Assembly: GCA_008360955.1 (NCBI GenBank)
Contig: LUCM01000828.1
Location: 19,529-83,528, forward strand
Direction of reading: 5' to 3'
Source: Fasciolopsis buskii
Taxonomy: Eukaryota; Platyhelminthes; Trematoda; Plagiorchiida; Fasciolidae
Length of the DNA: 64,000 bases
Positions 52,986 through 64,000 of this stretch are shown here, piece after piece. A program made the position numbers and the translations under genes. Under the pieces are notes generated by a model. The model worked only from the letters and a program-made list of their open reading frames with translations. It was not told where the DNA came from and did no database searches. The first letter of the stretch is position 1. Every line of letters starts with the position of its first letter.

Positions 52986-55623
52986 CTCCTTTGGGCAGCC
53001 TTTTGTGGGCCATGTCCACATGACTCAGAAATGACTTACTAATTTCACTATGGGAAATAGCAAAATGATAGGAGATAAAAGAATACAACCGATTTTTTTC
53101 AATCGGACTGGTCACCACAACAGAGTTGCACACTAAGCGAGTGAATATCCCCGAACAAGGTATAACCGTGCCGAAACCGGTGCTTCATTTGACGTGTTCT
53201 GTGCACAGACTCGATTGCAATATACAATAAGAGGTGAACAGTAGGCTAAAAAAAGAAACAAAATCCCGTATGACAGCGAAACTAGTTGATTTGTGGGACT
53301 GTATGTGACTAGTGATGCATGAGTGTTTATCTCCAAGACGCGTGAATTGTTTTGTTATGGTTCAGGTAGGTTTTGGTGAATATGTGGAACGAATTTGAAC
53401 GTCTGGTCGTGGGATTTTTGTGGCAGAGTAATTACCACAAATGTTCCTTTTGAATGACGCAGTTATTCCGTTATCATGACTTTATACGTTCCCAATCGCT
53501 CATACGCAGTGGACTAGCCTCCCCAAGACCACGGAATCCTGAATGAAATTATGTGCATTACGGATAGTTGGGCTTTCTTCGAGCAGTAAACCGTGCTCCA
53601 TGGAATAATCCCTATTGTACGGGCACATGAAGAATATACGTGTGTACGTGTGTCACTTGATGTGAGTCCCCGTTCGGTTGCAACTCGAACGCGAATGGCC
53701 ATCGCCTAACTTTCATTGTGTATCATGTTGGATACTTGCTGATAGCGTGAATACTGACCGTAATTTAAGCCACGAAAACGAACTATAAACTACGAATGTT
53801 GACAAAATCTATGGTAAAACTAATGCGCATGCATAATCCATGGTCAGAGAACGTGATTAGGGATGCACTGGAAACCTATCGTTCCCTTCTTAGCTCGACT
53901 TAATTCACGAAAAAAAAAACACGACAGACTGAATTCAACAGTTTCGCGCAACCTGATTACACGAGGGGATTTGCTGAGAACAAAAGGATAAGACAAAAAG
54001 AATGAGAAAAATTAATCGAAAAAAAAACGTTTGGCTTATTCACAATTCAGTCACTGCTGTGATAGTGAATTTTAATAAATCATCCCGTTGATGCATTCAA
54101 ACTCAACATCTTCATATACCTCGTAAGCAGGCCGTGGTGCAAACCACATGGTGTTTCGGATTGCGAAACGAAGGATGTCAATTGCAATTGACAAACTTAC
54201 CGCATCAAGTCTCCACTCGCGTCCAACATGAATATCACAGACGGGGATAGTAATTCGGCGTTTCGGATAAATAGTACACAGCGAATCCGAGGGACGACAG
54301 AAGACAACCGATAGTTGACCGAGTGACTCCGACCGGGTGAGCTGACACAAATGGTGGTGTGAATGAAAGACTGTGATTCGGTCAAAGAACGAATGTCACA
54401 GAAGCCGTGTTTACTCAATTTCAACTTTCCGCTTTCTGACACCGTGCCAGGGGAGGGAATTGCGCAAACTTCCGTTTCTCAGGGTCGGGAAATTGTGCTT
54501 TCGGCCTGTTTGGCTGTCTATCCCCCGGGGCACATTAGTTTTTGCCTTTTTGCGTGAAGTCCCACACACGTGACAATACGTGCTTGTGTGTGTGTATGGT
54601 TGCGTGTCCGAGTACCTGTGTCGTTTCACAATGCAATTCTTTCTTCCGTTCCGTCTCTACGTCCTCTCTTTTCCCCTTTCGGGTAGGCTGACCAACAATC
54701 TGAAGGTTCCGGGTCAATTTGCCTGGGATGTCAACGGTCACGTTAAAAATGAAAGAGAACAGGGGGACCGGATTACTAATGTTTGATTCGTGGTGTTTGT
54801 GTACGTGCATTCGTGTGCTCGACTCGAGCTTTGCAATGTGGACTTTCACTACAGATTCTTTCCACCTATTGGAATAAAATACGCACACGTACGTGCACAC
54901 ACCTGCACAAATTTCTCAGCCCTATCGCTTGTGTTTTGACCATGTTCCGATCATGTCTTCGCATTACCCCTCCCGCCCCACGCTTTCTCCAAATTTTTGT
55001 GAGGAAACCGTGAATGACGAAGGTTTTTGTGTTAGGGCTAGCAATAAACCGTATCCAATGCCCACTCGGCCTCACCTGCACAGACGCACAATAATAAGCG
55101 CATCCGAACACGTAAAGACACACATCGGCAAACGCGCATGCGATCTCCTGCCGGACGATTTGCATGGAACACAAACGAAAATACTAGGGGATAGAAAGAA
55201 ACAAGCATCGGATTTGTTTTTGGACCAATCAGGATGGGGCAGACAAGTGACGGACTCGCTGATAGGTCCATTTCCTGTCTCTTGCTACGGCACTTTTGTT
55301 GTATACCCAACAACACGATAGTGACCCGAGTTTTCACATTCAGATTGCGTAGTTTGGATTCATCCAAACCAGGTGATTGATGTTTGACAAACACAGTATC
55401 TGCTATCCAGATGTCATCAACCGGAGCCGTTTAAATACACTGACGGCGGTGACTGTTAGTTGCAAGGATATTTAATCGAGAACGTAAATAAGAGTTTGTT
55501 TTAGTCCATCCTGTTTTTTTTCTTCTTTTCATCGCCTTCACAGTCATCGTACATCCTCTTCCCGTGTTTTTGTTCCTCCTCAGATTCAATAAAACCAAAG
55601 TTAGCAAGGCAACCGCAACTCAC

Positions 55624-55857
55624 CTTTTTCTGAATGATCGATGTCAGTTTTTTCATAAGGTGATTCTGTCGGCAGTCAAGCTGCCGGTGCGCTGAGGCGA
55701 ACGATGTATGCTTACTTAATTTGGACAGGTAACCGTTGAACGGTAGATGGAACATGCAGACACCGTTCGGAATGGTCTCGTGGCTCAGTTGGCGGGGCTT
55801 ACGTGCGGTGCAAAAACTTCCTTTCGTTAGAGAAGCATAATCCCCGTTTTGGGCTGT
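55624..55857 (-). CDS. Putative 78-codon exon of unknown gene, or repeat-derived frame
   Basis: A minus-strand frame is open between an acceptor with a pyrimidine tract (CTTTTGGTCAAACAAG|ACA, 55858-55859) and a consensus donor (AAAAAG|GTGAGT, 55622-55623), in phase 0 at both ends. The product is basic with several Cys and His residues (for example GVCMFHLPFNGYLSKLSKH) but shows no regular finger spacing, and I do not recognise it. On the opposite strand a perfect box-A sequence (TGGCTCAGTTGG, 55780-55791) lies within it. The frame could therefore be a by-product of a tRNA-derived repeat. It does not fit directly onto hunchback exon A, which needs phase 2. Confidence 0.3.
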
Positions 55858-58800
55858 CTTGTTTGACCAAAAGAAAATTAGTTTATGGAAATATTTATAT
55901 ATTATTCCTTGTAATTACACGTGAGTTTCCTGGATGTCATTGTTTCGGGTGTTTGAAGTCCATCAATTTTCTTAAATGCTTATAAATACGTTTGTAAACC
56001 TCAGGACCGAATGGCGTAAGGAGTGTACTGAAAAATCGTTTGACTTTTATTGTGAATTATATAATGTTAATAACACAGCCTTGTTGGTTGATGCGATGCA
56101 CCACCGTTTCGACTACCAAGTTTTACAATCAACGCTGTGTTATTGACATTCAGATATATGTATTCATCACGTATACAAGCTTGCTCACCAAAACCTGGAC
56201 CAGATAATGTCGGTTGTCTGTGTCGGCCACAGGCCGGGGTGTGGGTTCTGTGCTGTTTGACAACTCGCAAAATAGCGAGGTTTTCGTGTAGTATTTCTGA
56301 CCGATTTGCCTGTCACTCATTGTGCAATTTCTTCCGGACGTTAAACCTTAATTTTCAAATACTAACAAATGTAGAATGTGGGGTATTCCGAAGGAGCATA
56401 TCCAAAGAGATAATTGCGACTTGTAGGTGGATGTATGATGTCCATCATCGGTTGAAGGATAACCCAACGGGATTGAAATGTGTTAAATCGCTTCCAGTAA
56501 ATGCCCTTAAATCGAAAGTCCAATAAAAAAATATATAACATCGATTTTTTGTTGTTGGAAAAATGCGTAAGAATATTCTACTTTACATTTCATTTGCCTT
56601 CGTTCTAGATTCATACACACAACGCATATCACGTTTGTCAAGATTAAACCTGTATCGTTTTTTACACTAAAGTTGACGGCCATTTCGGTCCAAAATAAGA
56701 AATAATAAAAAATTATTCGGCGCCCTGCAGCCTGCACATTCCATCAGACCAGTCCAACCCTGCATCCTTAAATTTCAAGAGGCCGACTGCATTATCATAC
56801 ACAGTACCTTGCGCTGCCATAGCGACCGATGGTGCAGCTTTACTGACACCAGCTCACCAGTGTATTACATCATATTGCCTATTTTGGTTTCCAATCCGGT
56901 CCAAATTGAAACTTTTTCACATCTATATCCGTCCCACATTTCTTTCTATGGTATATACTGACAAAGTGTTGATTATCACACACCAATTGCTCAGTCTGGA
57001 TACGTACTCTTAGAATCCAACACTTTGGCCATGATTATCACTGGGTTTTATTTTGGGTAAATTAAGTCATGCTATTGGTGTTTTTCAGTTGGACCGCTTT
57101 TATCCACTACGGACATCCTCGTAGTTTAATGTTTGATTTATTTTCGTTCGTCCAAAGGTCGAGTCCAAAGTGAATTACAATAGACTAATTTTCATTTTCA
57201 TTTTCATTACGATGTGTTCGAATGCCAGACATAGTGCACTGGTGTGCCAACAACAAATCAGTTAAAGTCCCACCGGATAGGAATGGAACGGGTTTGAAGG
57301 TATTCCGCTGATTAGAAGTCTTAGTGATACATATTTTTAATTGGCAAATAAGCCTTATTATGGTCTCCAACTGACAAGGTACGTCCACCACTTTCGGTTG
57401 CGAGTCGAAGTTTTCATAATTAAGTAGTGTATTACTAATGACAAAAGACAAATACACAAGCATTCGACAAACGAATCTTTCTTGTTGAATGGTTCTATTT
57501 CAACGTTGTCATTTCATTCACTGTTATTCGATAAGATGTTTGGATAGGTCGCCAAATGACCAATTACTTGTCTCCCTTGTGTACTAAGGTACACAGTAGA
57601 ATTAAACGTGGCATTAACCGATAGTTCTATTCTCAGCGCCGTTGTTGTTCTGACTTACCTGGTCTCAGCTTCACCAAATCACAGCAACAAGTTCAGGGGT
57701 TGTCAATAGGACTGATCACTCAGATGATGGTGACTTAATGTAAATGAGGTAGACTCATACTCATCGAGTATGCGGTAGATTTGTCTGATTTAAGAACAGG
57801 GAAAATTGTGTCTATTAGTAAAAACGGATAGGGATCCCTGTTAAGTACGGCCTTGAACAACTGCGGTATTTACGTGGTCAAAAGCTCTGCAAATGAACTG
57901 GAACAAAACGGTAGACTTGTAGCCTATTCTTGGTTGGACAAAAATCCACGACGTTCCCAAATTATAAGGGGTACTCAGAAACAAGATGCTGGATAGCTCA
58001 GAAGACAACAAAACACATCAATGGAACACGTAAACATTTGAATCCTAATTGGTTCCTCGTCATTGTATGCTGAATTTGTTTTCTTGCAGCTGAGCTAAAC
58101 CTAGTTTCACTCAGAAACTAACACTGTGCTCACTACTCATCTTCATGTCCGGACAGCGACCCAGTCAAGTGCACTGGTAGATATGCCACTCAAGTCTTCG
58201 CTTGCTTCCTTTGTTCCACTTTTAAATAACCGTGGCCTTTATTTTCGTTTCCGGATGCTTTCTGTTCCTTGTTGTAGATATTCGCTGGAAATGACGGCGT
58301 TTAACCGGCGAACGTCACTATGAATAGTCCGCCCTCTGCCAGTGGATGACGGATCCGTTCGATGACAGAGCCGCGCACCACAAATGAGGACGCTAACTTC
58401 AAAACTGAACCGGTTGGGCAAAAAAAATTTTTTCCCGATTCCCCCTTCTCACACCAGTGAACCTCTGAAATAAAGAAGCCTGAGTTTATCAGACACAGGA
58501 CTGTAAGTGGAAGTGATATTGAGTCGAATTTTCGGTTGTCACGGCCACCCTTCCTCAGGGCAGACTGAGCCATGCATCCAGAAATGTGTGAAATCCTGTG
58601 GAAAATGTCTACCTCGATCCGATAACGTTTTTTCGCAGTTAGGCCAAGTGGGGTTCGCAAGGGAGTGCCTATGCGACATGATCAACCACCTTTTGGTTAT
58701 GAAATTTTGTGTTGGTTCGAGCTCAGGTTGTTGGCTTCCCTAGGTTCCTGATCACGGAGATTGTGGTTTAGATAGCAAATGTTTCAGCAACAGTCAAGTT

Positions 58801-61204
58801 AATGTCACTATTGCATGCCACCCCGAGTGGGAAGGAAACATCTGACTCTAACAAACCAAGTTCGACCAATCACAGCTTACCTGTTCATCCACTGTGCTCT
58901 CCAATCATTTCACGTGCATTCAAATGCACATTTCATTCATGGCTGTACGAATCAGATTACTTTGTTTGGATATTCATTTCACCTGTGGCACATGTCCCTT
59001 CGTGTGCAAGCCTTCGTGGTTCGTCCAAACGTTTTGTGCTAGGTCTGAACTAGATTATCAGTGCCTATTGTACTATGCGAAAACCAATAACTGCATTCAT
59101 CATTCGCTTGTTCCTATACATTTCATGCGCACAAAACGTCCACTTTCACTTGATGTGATATACTTTTTTGCAACCATACGAACAGACGTCTGATTTACTC
59201 CGATAAATGAGAACCCATAATTCACCAAACTGCACTAATCTGAATGTGATTTTGTGAACTGACTTGCAGTACAGCTTGAGACGACCGCAGATCGTTACAA
59301 TCGATCATTTGTAATCTTCCGTAGTAGCCAACTAACTGACATTGTTCAATGCAGACAATATGTTTCATTTTGTAATCAACGTTTTATTTCTCTTGAACTC
59401 AAACGGCACAATCCATTAGATCCATTTTGTAAAGCAGTGCTAACCACTCACAAATCTGATAAGTTCTTGGAGTTGTGATGCTTCCCCGAACTCGAAACAT
59501 ATAACTAAGTCTTTTTATGATATCATCACCTTTTAAATTAGGCTAATTTATTTACTTCTGGACGGAGTCCGTGGCAGTTAAAAGATGTCCAAATGATGGG
59601 CTGGGTTGGAGAGTCCAGTCGGAGACACTTACGTCCAAATCGCTCACCGATCAGTTACAGCCGTAATAAGATTCGGCCATCCATATGGCTTGACTGCATG
59701 CGTTAAGCTATTTTGGTACCTGGTATTCAGGAAAAAGTCGTAATATCGCACGTTTGAGCTTTCATCGGGTCTGCCAATTAGACGCAGATTAGTGGGTTGA
59801 AGAGCCAACTGACTGCTTCAATGGTACAGCATTTTGAACGCCTTTTTTCGTAGCACATTTCCCCGTCAGCTAGGATGGATTTCATCCCCCAGTCTATGGA
59901 ACAGCATCGGACATTTTCGAATTAAGTGGTCACCGTTTGCTGTTTGTATTCTAACATTGCCTAGTGCATGAGAACATTTCACGGATGATAGTCACTCTAT
60001 CGTGATGACATTATATTAGCATAAAACGTGAGTATTGTGGAAGCCAATTATAAACTTCTCTGTTTTTATATGAATCTTAGCACCTACAGCTCTATCGAAT
60101 ATCACACTGGTGACCCCGAAACGTTATTCACCTTGCCAACCGTTCGCTCGTCGGACCGATAAATAAAATCTTAGGTAAACATTACTAAATGAAATGATTT
60201 ATCATGCTATATCTACAACGAACTAGGCATGGAAAATCAAGAAATCACTTTGGACAGATGTTGTCCCTGTTAGGAATTATCGATTGCAATGACCAGTGGT
60301 ACTTGTGGCCATATAGAACCAGTGACGGAGGGAACGCTATGTCATATGGTCTTCAGTATTCAATAAACTGTGCAAGGACAGCCCAGATATCTTATCGGCC
60401 ACAACATTCGCCAGTTCACACCTATTCGACCTGGGTTCAATTCTCTGTGTTGTAACATGATGTATGTACGCAGCTGATGGTTTCTTACAACGATGGAGTA
60501 GCTTTCGCATTTTCTTCATTGGGGTTCGGTGTTCTTCATATGGTATAGTAAATCAGTCAAACATAATATTACTCGCTACTCTAACTGATCACATGGAATG
60601 TTTTATTACACAGAGTAGAGTGAGTGCTTTCAGTTTACACGGTAAACGAAAGATGCATTTCGGTAGAACATTTCAAGTGGTAATGACAAGGTAATCAATT
60701 TGAAGATATTCTAGACTGACATTAACGAGTTTGAATCCTCATACAGAGTCATTCACCTTGCCCATTCGGGAACACTCAGTTGGCTGAAACTACCTGGTAA
60801 TGAGCCTACATGCACGATACATTATTCAGTCCCCAAAAATTCGCACTCGACCGCGAACGGAACCAGACAATGGGAACTGTGAAGACACAAGAACAAGAAA
60901 TGTATACAAAACTCAAGTTCCATTAGGTCAAAGATATTTCACCAATGAGGATTCTTCTTGATTCTGATAAAGGTATAAAAAAATTGCATGTAAACTAATG
61001 TGCTCTCCAGCTTCTGTGGTCCTCTTCTCGTTGTCTTTATTTGGTGTCTCAGTCATTACAGTCTGTACTGTCAGCCTGTATCTCTACTTTATCACCATCA
61101 ACGGTACTAGAACTTAATTTCCAAAATACCAATAATACAGTACTGTAATATATTGTATTTGGAAAGACCGAATGAAGTATATATACCCGCCAACGAACTG
61201 GATG
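55858..61204. other. Intergenic or intronic DNA, no supported gene
   Basis: Frames are short and unconvincing. A TTTTCA repeat lies near 57189-57210. A minus-strand frame at 58301-58660 contains a good acceptor (GGCTTCTTTATTTCAG near 58466) but no clear donor, so it is not called. Confidence 0.4.
57189..57210. repeat. TTTTCA hexanucleotide repeat
   Basis: Three to four copies. Confidence 0.8.
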
Positions 61205-61476
61205 TTATAATAAGCATGATTTGTCAACAGGCTTCTTTCCCAACAATCTTTGGAAAATGATTTTAATTGGCTTGTCGATAAGAAACATTTTCTGGTTCTC
61301 CAGTAGTGCATCAGCGTTGGAATAACTTTTTCCTCTAAAGCCAAACAAATAATCACTACAGATCCATGGAGTTTTATCGTTCCGCTTTAGATGAATGACA
61401 AAAAGTATGTCTCCGCTTAAGGATTCAACGGGTGCAATTAGGTCCTTTACGCACTTGGTTTGCATGGCCTGACGCA
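61205..61476 (-). CDS. Putative terminal exon of an unrecognised gene
   Basis: Ninety codons, ending at TAA 61205-61207. A long pyrimidine-rich stretch ends in CTTGGACTAG|TGCGTC (61477-61478), giving a phase-1 start that matches the donor proposed at 61609. The reading (for example VESLSGDILFVIHLKR and NDKTPWICSDYLFGFRG) looks like a folded protein of mixed composition, not low-complexity sequence. I do not recognise a domain. The same frame also runs open upstream to about 61563, where two adjacent TGA codons separate it from the next exon. Read as coding, the interval would be broken; read as intron, everything is in phase. Confidence 0.38.
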
Positions 61477-61608
61477 CTAGTCCAAGTAAACCAAATGGTA
61501 AAACAAACCGATTGAAAATATAGGGTGGTCGAAAACTTTCAGTTTCACAGCGATCCCGTGCATTTCATCAGTAACATTGCAGCGAAATTCCGAGTAACGG
61601 TACTAAAC

Positions 61609-61904
61609 TGTATTTTGGGCAAATGTGTCTAAGCCGTTTCTCAAGGTCATTCAGCCCTAGTATGAATAGATCCGAATCTGAAGTCAACAATTCGCAGTCA
61701 GTTGGAGGAGGGTCACGTAAGCTGACAGGAATTAAACCTGAATCAAGAATAGCCATTGAATGACCTGTGATTGCAAAAGTGGTTATACAGGTCTGTCGCA
61801 TATAGCCTTCGGGATGGAAGGATTCCAAATCAGTCTTGAGAACGAGTGACTCAGCGCTTTCTGCATCAACATTAAGAGTGACAAATACCCTTTGGAGATA
61901 ATGT
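61609..61904 (-). CDS. Putative internal exon of an unrecognised gene
   Basis: A frame of about 98 codons between a proposed acceptor (CATCTCACATCACTAAG|ACAT, 61905-61906) and a weak donor (AAATACA|GTTTAG, 61607-61608). It enters at phase 2 and leaves at phase 1, so joining to 61476 keeps frame. The product is protein-like (FVTLNVDAESAESLVLK, RDPPPTDCELLTSDSDLFIL) with no family I can name. Splice sites are not strong and an old pseudogene is possible. Confidence 0.36.
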
Positions 61905-62039
61905 CTTAGTGATGTGAGATGATTTGTCCCGTAAAAGAGATGAATTAATTATAGCAAAAGTATCGTTAATCAAATTAAGGGTTTGAACATGAATCAACAG
62001 TTCTCCGATAAACTTCGAGTGAGCGAAAAATGCACTGCC

Positions 62040-62130
62040 TATGGCCAATGTTGCGGCCTAAGAAACATCAAAATTGACATTTGTTTTGAAATGGGGAGCC
62101 AAAAGTCGCCGGTTCGATTCCGGTTCGTGG
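62040..62130 (+). mobile_element. tRNA-like SINE candidate
   Basis: A perfect box B (GGTTCGATTCC, 62111-62121) lies about 70 bases after a box-A-like TGGCCAATGTTGCGG (62042-62056). The spacing is long for a simple tRNA. It lies between putative exons of the right-end gene. Confidence 0.3.
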
Positions 62131-63109
62131 CTTCGATCCTTGGATGCGTAGTGCGCGCGAATTTTCCCTTCCATAAATACATTTTGCTTGTCTGTTTGAG
62201 CACTGGAAAATCGTGCGCGTTGCGGGCTGCTCGCACATTTACGGAATCGTTTCTGGTATGAATTGTGCGAAATAATGGACATTTTTTGGCTTGACGAAGT
62301 GCATGCATCATTTGTCTGCAGTTCTGGAATGTTTTCGGAATCTCTACTCTGACTGATTCGTTCAATTTGGTCAGTTGCTAATATTCTGACACGTTTATTG
62401 GGGTTTTCTCCTTTAATGACAACAGAATTTCCGGGCCTGAAATGATCCCGAATTACTTTTCAAAGCTTCTAACATGAGCGCACCACTCTAGGATCCGAAA
62501 TGCCCCAATTATGCTAGACTAAAAGCATCTTTCTTTCAGACATACAAAAAGAAATCTACCGTCTCACGACCACTCCAATCGCTTTTAATCTGAAACCTGA
62601 GTTCAAATCATTGGAAATAATCCCTAAATTCTCGGGAGATACAATTAGTATTCCATGGTTCGGATTCGGTCAAATGCATCGAAGACTTTTCGTGCGCGAC
62701 GCCAAATGCGATAGTGCACGTCGTGGAATATGGGAGTCCCGGGGAACTCCGGTGTGGAATTAGAAGGTGAGGTGCATTGTATCGTAGTATATTCATACAA
62801 AGCATATTAGATATTGTGAATAGATAACTTAGCCAATCATGAGGAGTACAATTAATTTCATTGTGAAGGTCGCAACCAACTCAAATTCCCCAAGCTGATC
62901 GGCGGAGTCAAGATATCAAACATCGACTTAATCGTCGAAATGTCTCGGGATTCTGGTTCCACCTGGTTTCATCAAAAAACGTACTTCAGGCTCTCATAGT
63001 ATTCATGTGGGTCTGAATTTCACGCCAAACGAATTATACACACCTTTGCGCATGGAAATTAGCCAGTACGATCTGACCTATTTCCGATCAACTCGGTACA
63101 TCCACTGTT

Positions 63110-63436
63110 TTAACGAAACGGGAATCCAAGTATGTTAGGAAACTGCCAACAGAACACACGAAACGAAGTGAGATAGCTTGTTTTTATCATTTGCTTTCGT
63201 TCCAAATTGTGATGCGCGATGTATCCCAGCCGAAACATAAGTGAAAACCAGTTAGCCGATAACGGGAACTTTAGTCCGAGAAGATGATTTACAAAAACCA
63301 ATGGTTGTAACTCCAGCACATTATTCTCTGAGATCAATGGTCGTTCGATCAAAAGTTGATCTGACTGATAGAAAGACTGATCACTTGCACAGATTTCATA
63401 ATTTTGACAAGTAGTCAGGACACGGTCTTGCATCGA
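63110..63436 (-). CDS. Putative exon of an unrecognised gene (3' limit uncertain)
   Basis: The acceptor CCAACAG|TCGATG (63437-63438) follows a CT-rich tract and starts the exon at phase 0, matching the upstream donor at 63586. The frame is open to 63110 but no good donor is visible. The real exon probably ends earlier, perhaps at GTTTC|GTGTGT near 63160. The product includes a hydrophobic stretch (LQPLVFVNHLLGLKFPL) but no clear membrane segment or domain. Confidence 0.33.
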   Translation of the reverse strand, partial: SMQDRVLTTCQNYEICASDQSFYQSDQLLIERPLISENNVLELQPLVFVNHLLGLKFPLSANWFSLMFRLGYIAHHNLERKQMIKTSYLTSFRVFCWQFPNILGFPFR

Positions 63437-63585
63437 CTGTTGGCCAGTTTTGACGATAGGGAGAGAGAGAGGTGTCTCATAGACTTTTCACGAAGACCAG
63501 CTCGGAGGTTGTTCTGATTGTTCTTCCCGTCCAATCGACCTAATTCAATTGATCAGTATTTTGCCCAACATAATTTAAACCGCAC

Positions 63586-63893
63586 TCTGCGAAGTTTGTG
63601 TTCTTGTTTTGCAATAATATGATTGAAGAAATAAGGTTCAGATTGGAATGGTGGAAAAGGGACGGGAAAGTATGAGGCAGAAGAATAGGAATTAACTGGA
63701 TCCTGGGAGCCATCAAATCCCAAGAAATCCCTTATCTCATTATTATTTGGACATAGCAATTGCTCATAAAATGTTTTACGAAATGCTTGACGTGTGGGCA
63801 TCGCAGAAGAAGACTTTTCATCATCAGCGTCCAGTGCTGAACTGAGAAGCAGGACACAATGACTGTAGCCTTCACCCAGAGTTACATGTTTAT
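63586..63893 (-). CDS. Putative exon of an unrecognised gene
   Basis: This 308-nt exon has a strong acceptor (ATATTCACTCTTTTTAG|ATAAAC, 63894-63895) and a modest donor (CGCAGA|GTGCGG, 63584-63585). It enters at phase 1 and leaves at phase 0, fitting the exon that starts at 63436 with a short intron of about 147 bases. The product is mixed-composition (HVTLGEGYSHCVLLLSSAL, TRQAFRKTFYEQLLCPNNNE) and unidentified. The open frame continues upstream to 63972 as a hydrophobic stretch, which I read as the pyrimidine tract of the acceptor and not as a signal peptide. The gene would extend beyond the right edge of the window. Confidence 0.42.
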
Positions 63894-64000
63894 CTAAAAA
63901 GAGTGAATATACAAGCAGAACGAGGAGTGGACCGACACAGGCGGGAAAAGAAAAGAATGGTGTAGTAGCCAAAAAAACGGAATACAGTCTAATTGCACAA

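Larger units (their letters stand above)
46769..55623. other. Region 5' of hunchback exon A, no supported gene
   Basis: This should contain the promoter and leader exon of the hunchback gene, but neither can be placed. Repeats present are a GAT/GTT tract (49321-49362), a CAGT tetranucleotide repeat (49681-49712), a 16-bp tandem repeat (51878-51920) and TA tracts (52482-52526). A weak tRNA-like pair of boxes lies near 49089-49142. An 88-codon minus-strand frame at 49720-49983 has no convincing donor. Confidence 0.4.

Noticed and set aside
54893..55321. 142-residue plus-strand frame
   Set aside because: Overlapped by comparable frames on the other strand, no domain, no splice logic.
58301..58660. 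119-residue minus-strand frame with a TTTATTTCAG acceptor inside it
   Set aside because: No good donor follows and no domain is recognisable.
62608..62805. 65-residue minus-strand frame between putative exons of the right-end gene
   Set aside because: It looks somewhat protein-like, but no convincing acceptor or donor was found and another frame is also open over part of it.

Overview
The window looks like metazoan nuclear DNA, most likely from a flatworm and probably a digenean trematode. This is inferred from four things: sparse coding exons, introns of 2.5 to 20 kb, many CA/GA/TA microsatellites, and a decayed RTE-type LINE whose decoded 3' end carries motifs I associate with trematode RTE elements. 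No bacterial-style operons, rRNA or genuine tRNA genes were seen. GC content was not computed.

The main content is one large minus-strand gene, a hunchback homologue of at least 40 kb. I rebuilt it from five exons by reading donors, acceptors and codon phases: A 45939-46768, B 25369-26204, C 22348-22497, D 11298-11515 and E 6992-8803. Every junction keeps frame (phases 2, 1, 1, 0). Exons C to E encode eight C2H2 fingers in the ancestral hunchback order: an N-terminal pair, four middle fingers and a C-terminal pair. Exons A and B encode a long, low-complexity Gln/Ser/Thr/Asn-rich N-terminus. Exon A contains a frame break inside a CAA repeat, so its reading is provisional.

By region: 1-6991 lies 3' of the gene and holds only satellites. 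8804-11297, 11516-22347, 22498-25368 and 26205-45938 are its introns, with microsatellites, tRNA-derived SINE-like pieces, a decayed RTE LINE at about 37560-38640 in the opposite orientation, and a possible 19-nt microexon. 46769-61204 is mostly non-coding, with one ambiguous exon-like frame at 55624-55857. The right end (61205-63893, minus strand) holds several protein-like frames that can be spliced in phase and probably form the 3' part of a second gene I do not recognise.

The biological interest is the complete eight-finger hunchback-type transcription factor with an unusually long Gln-rich N-terminus and a CtBP-like motif. Its exons are separated by long introns that could hold regulatory DNA.
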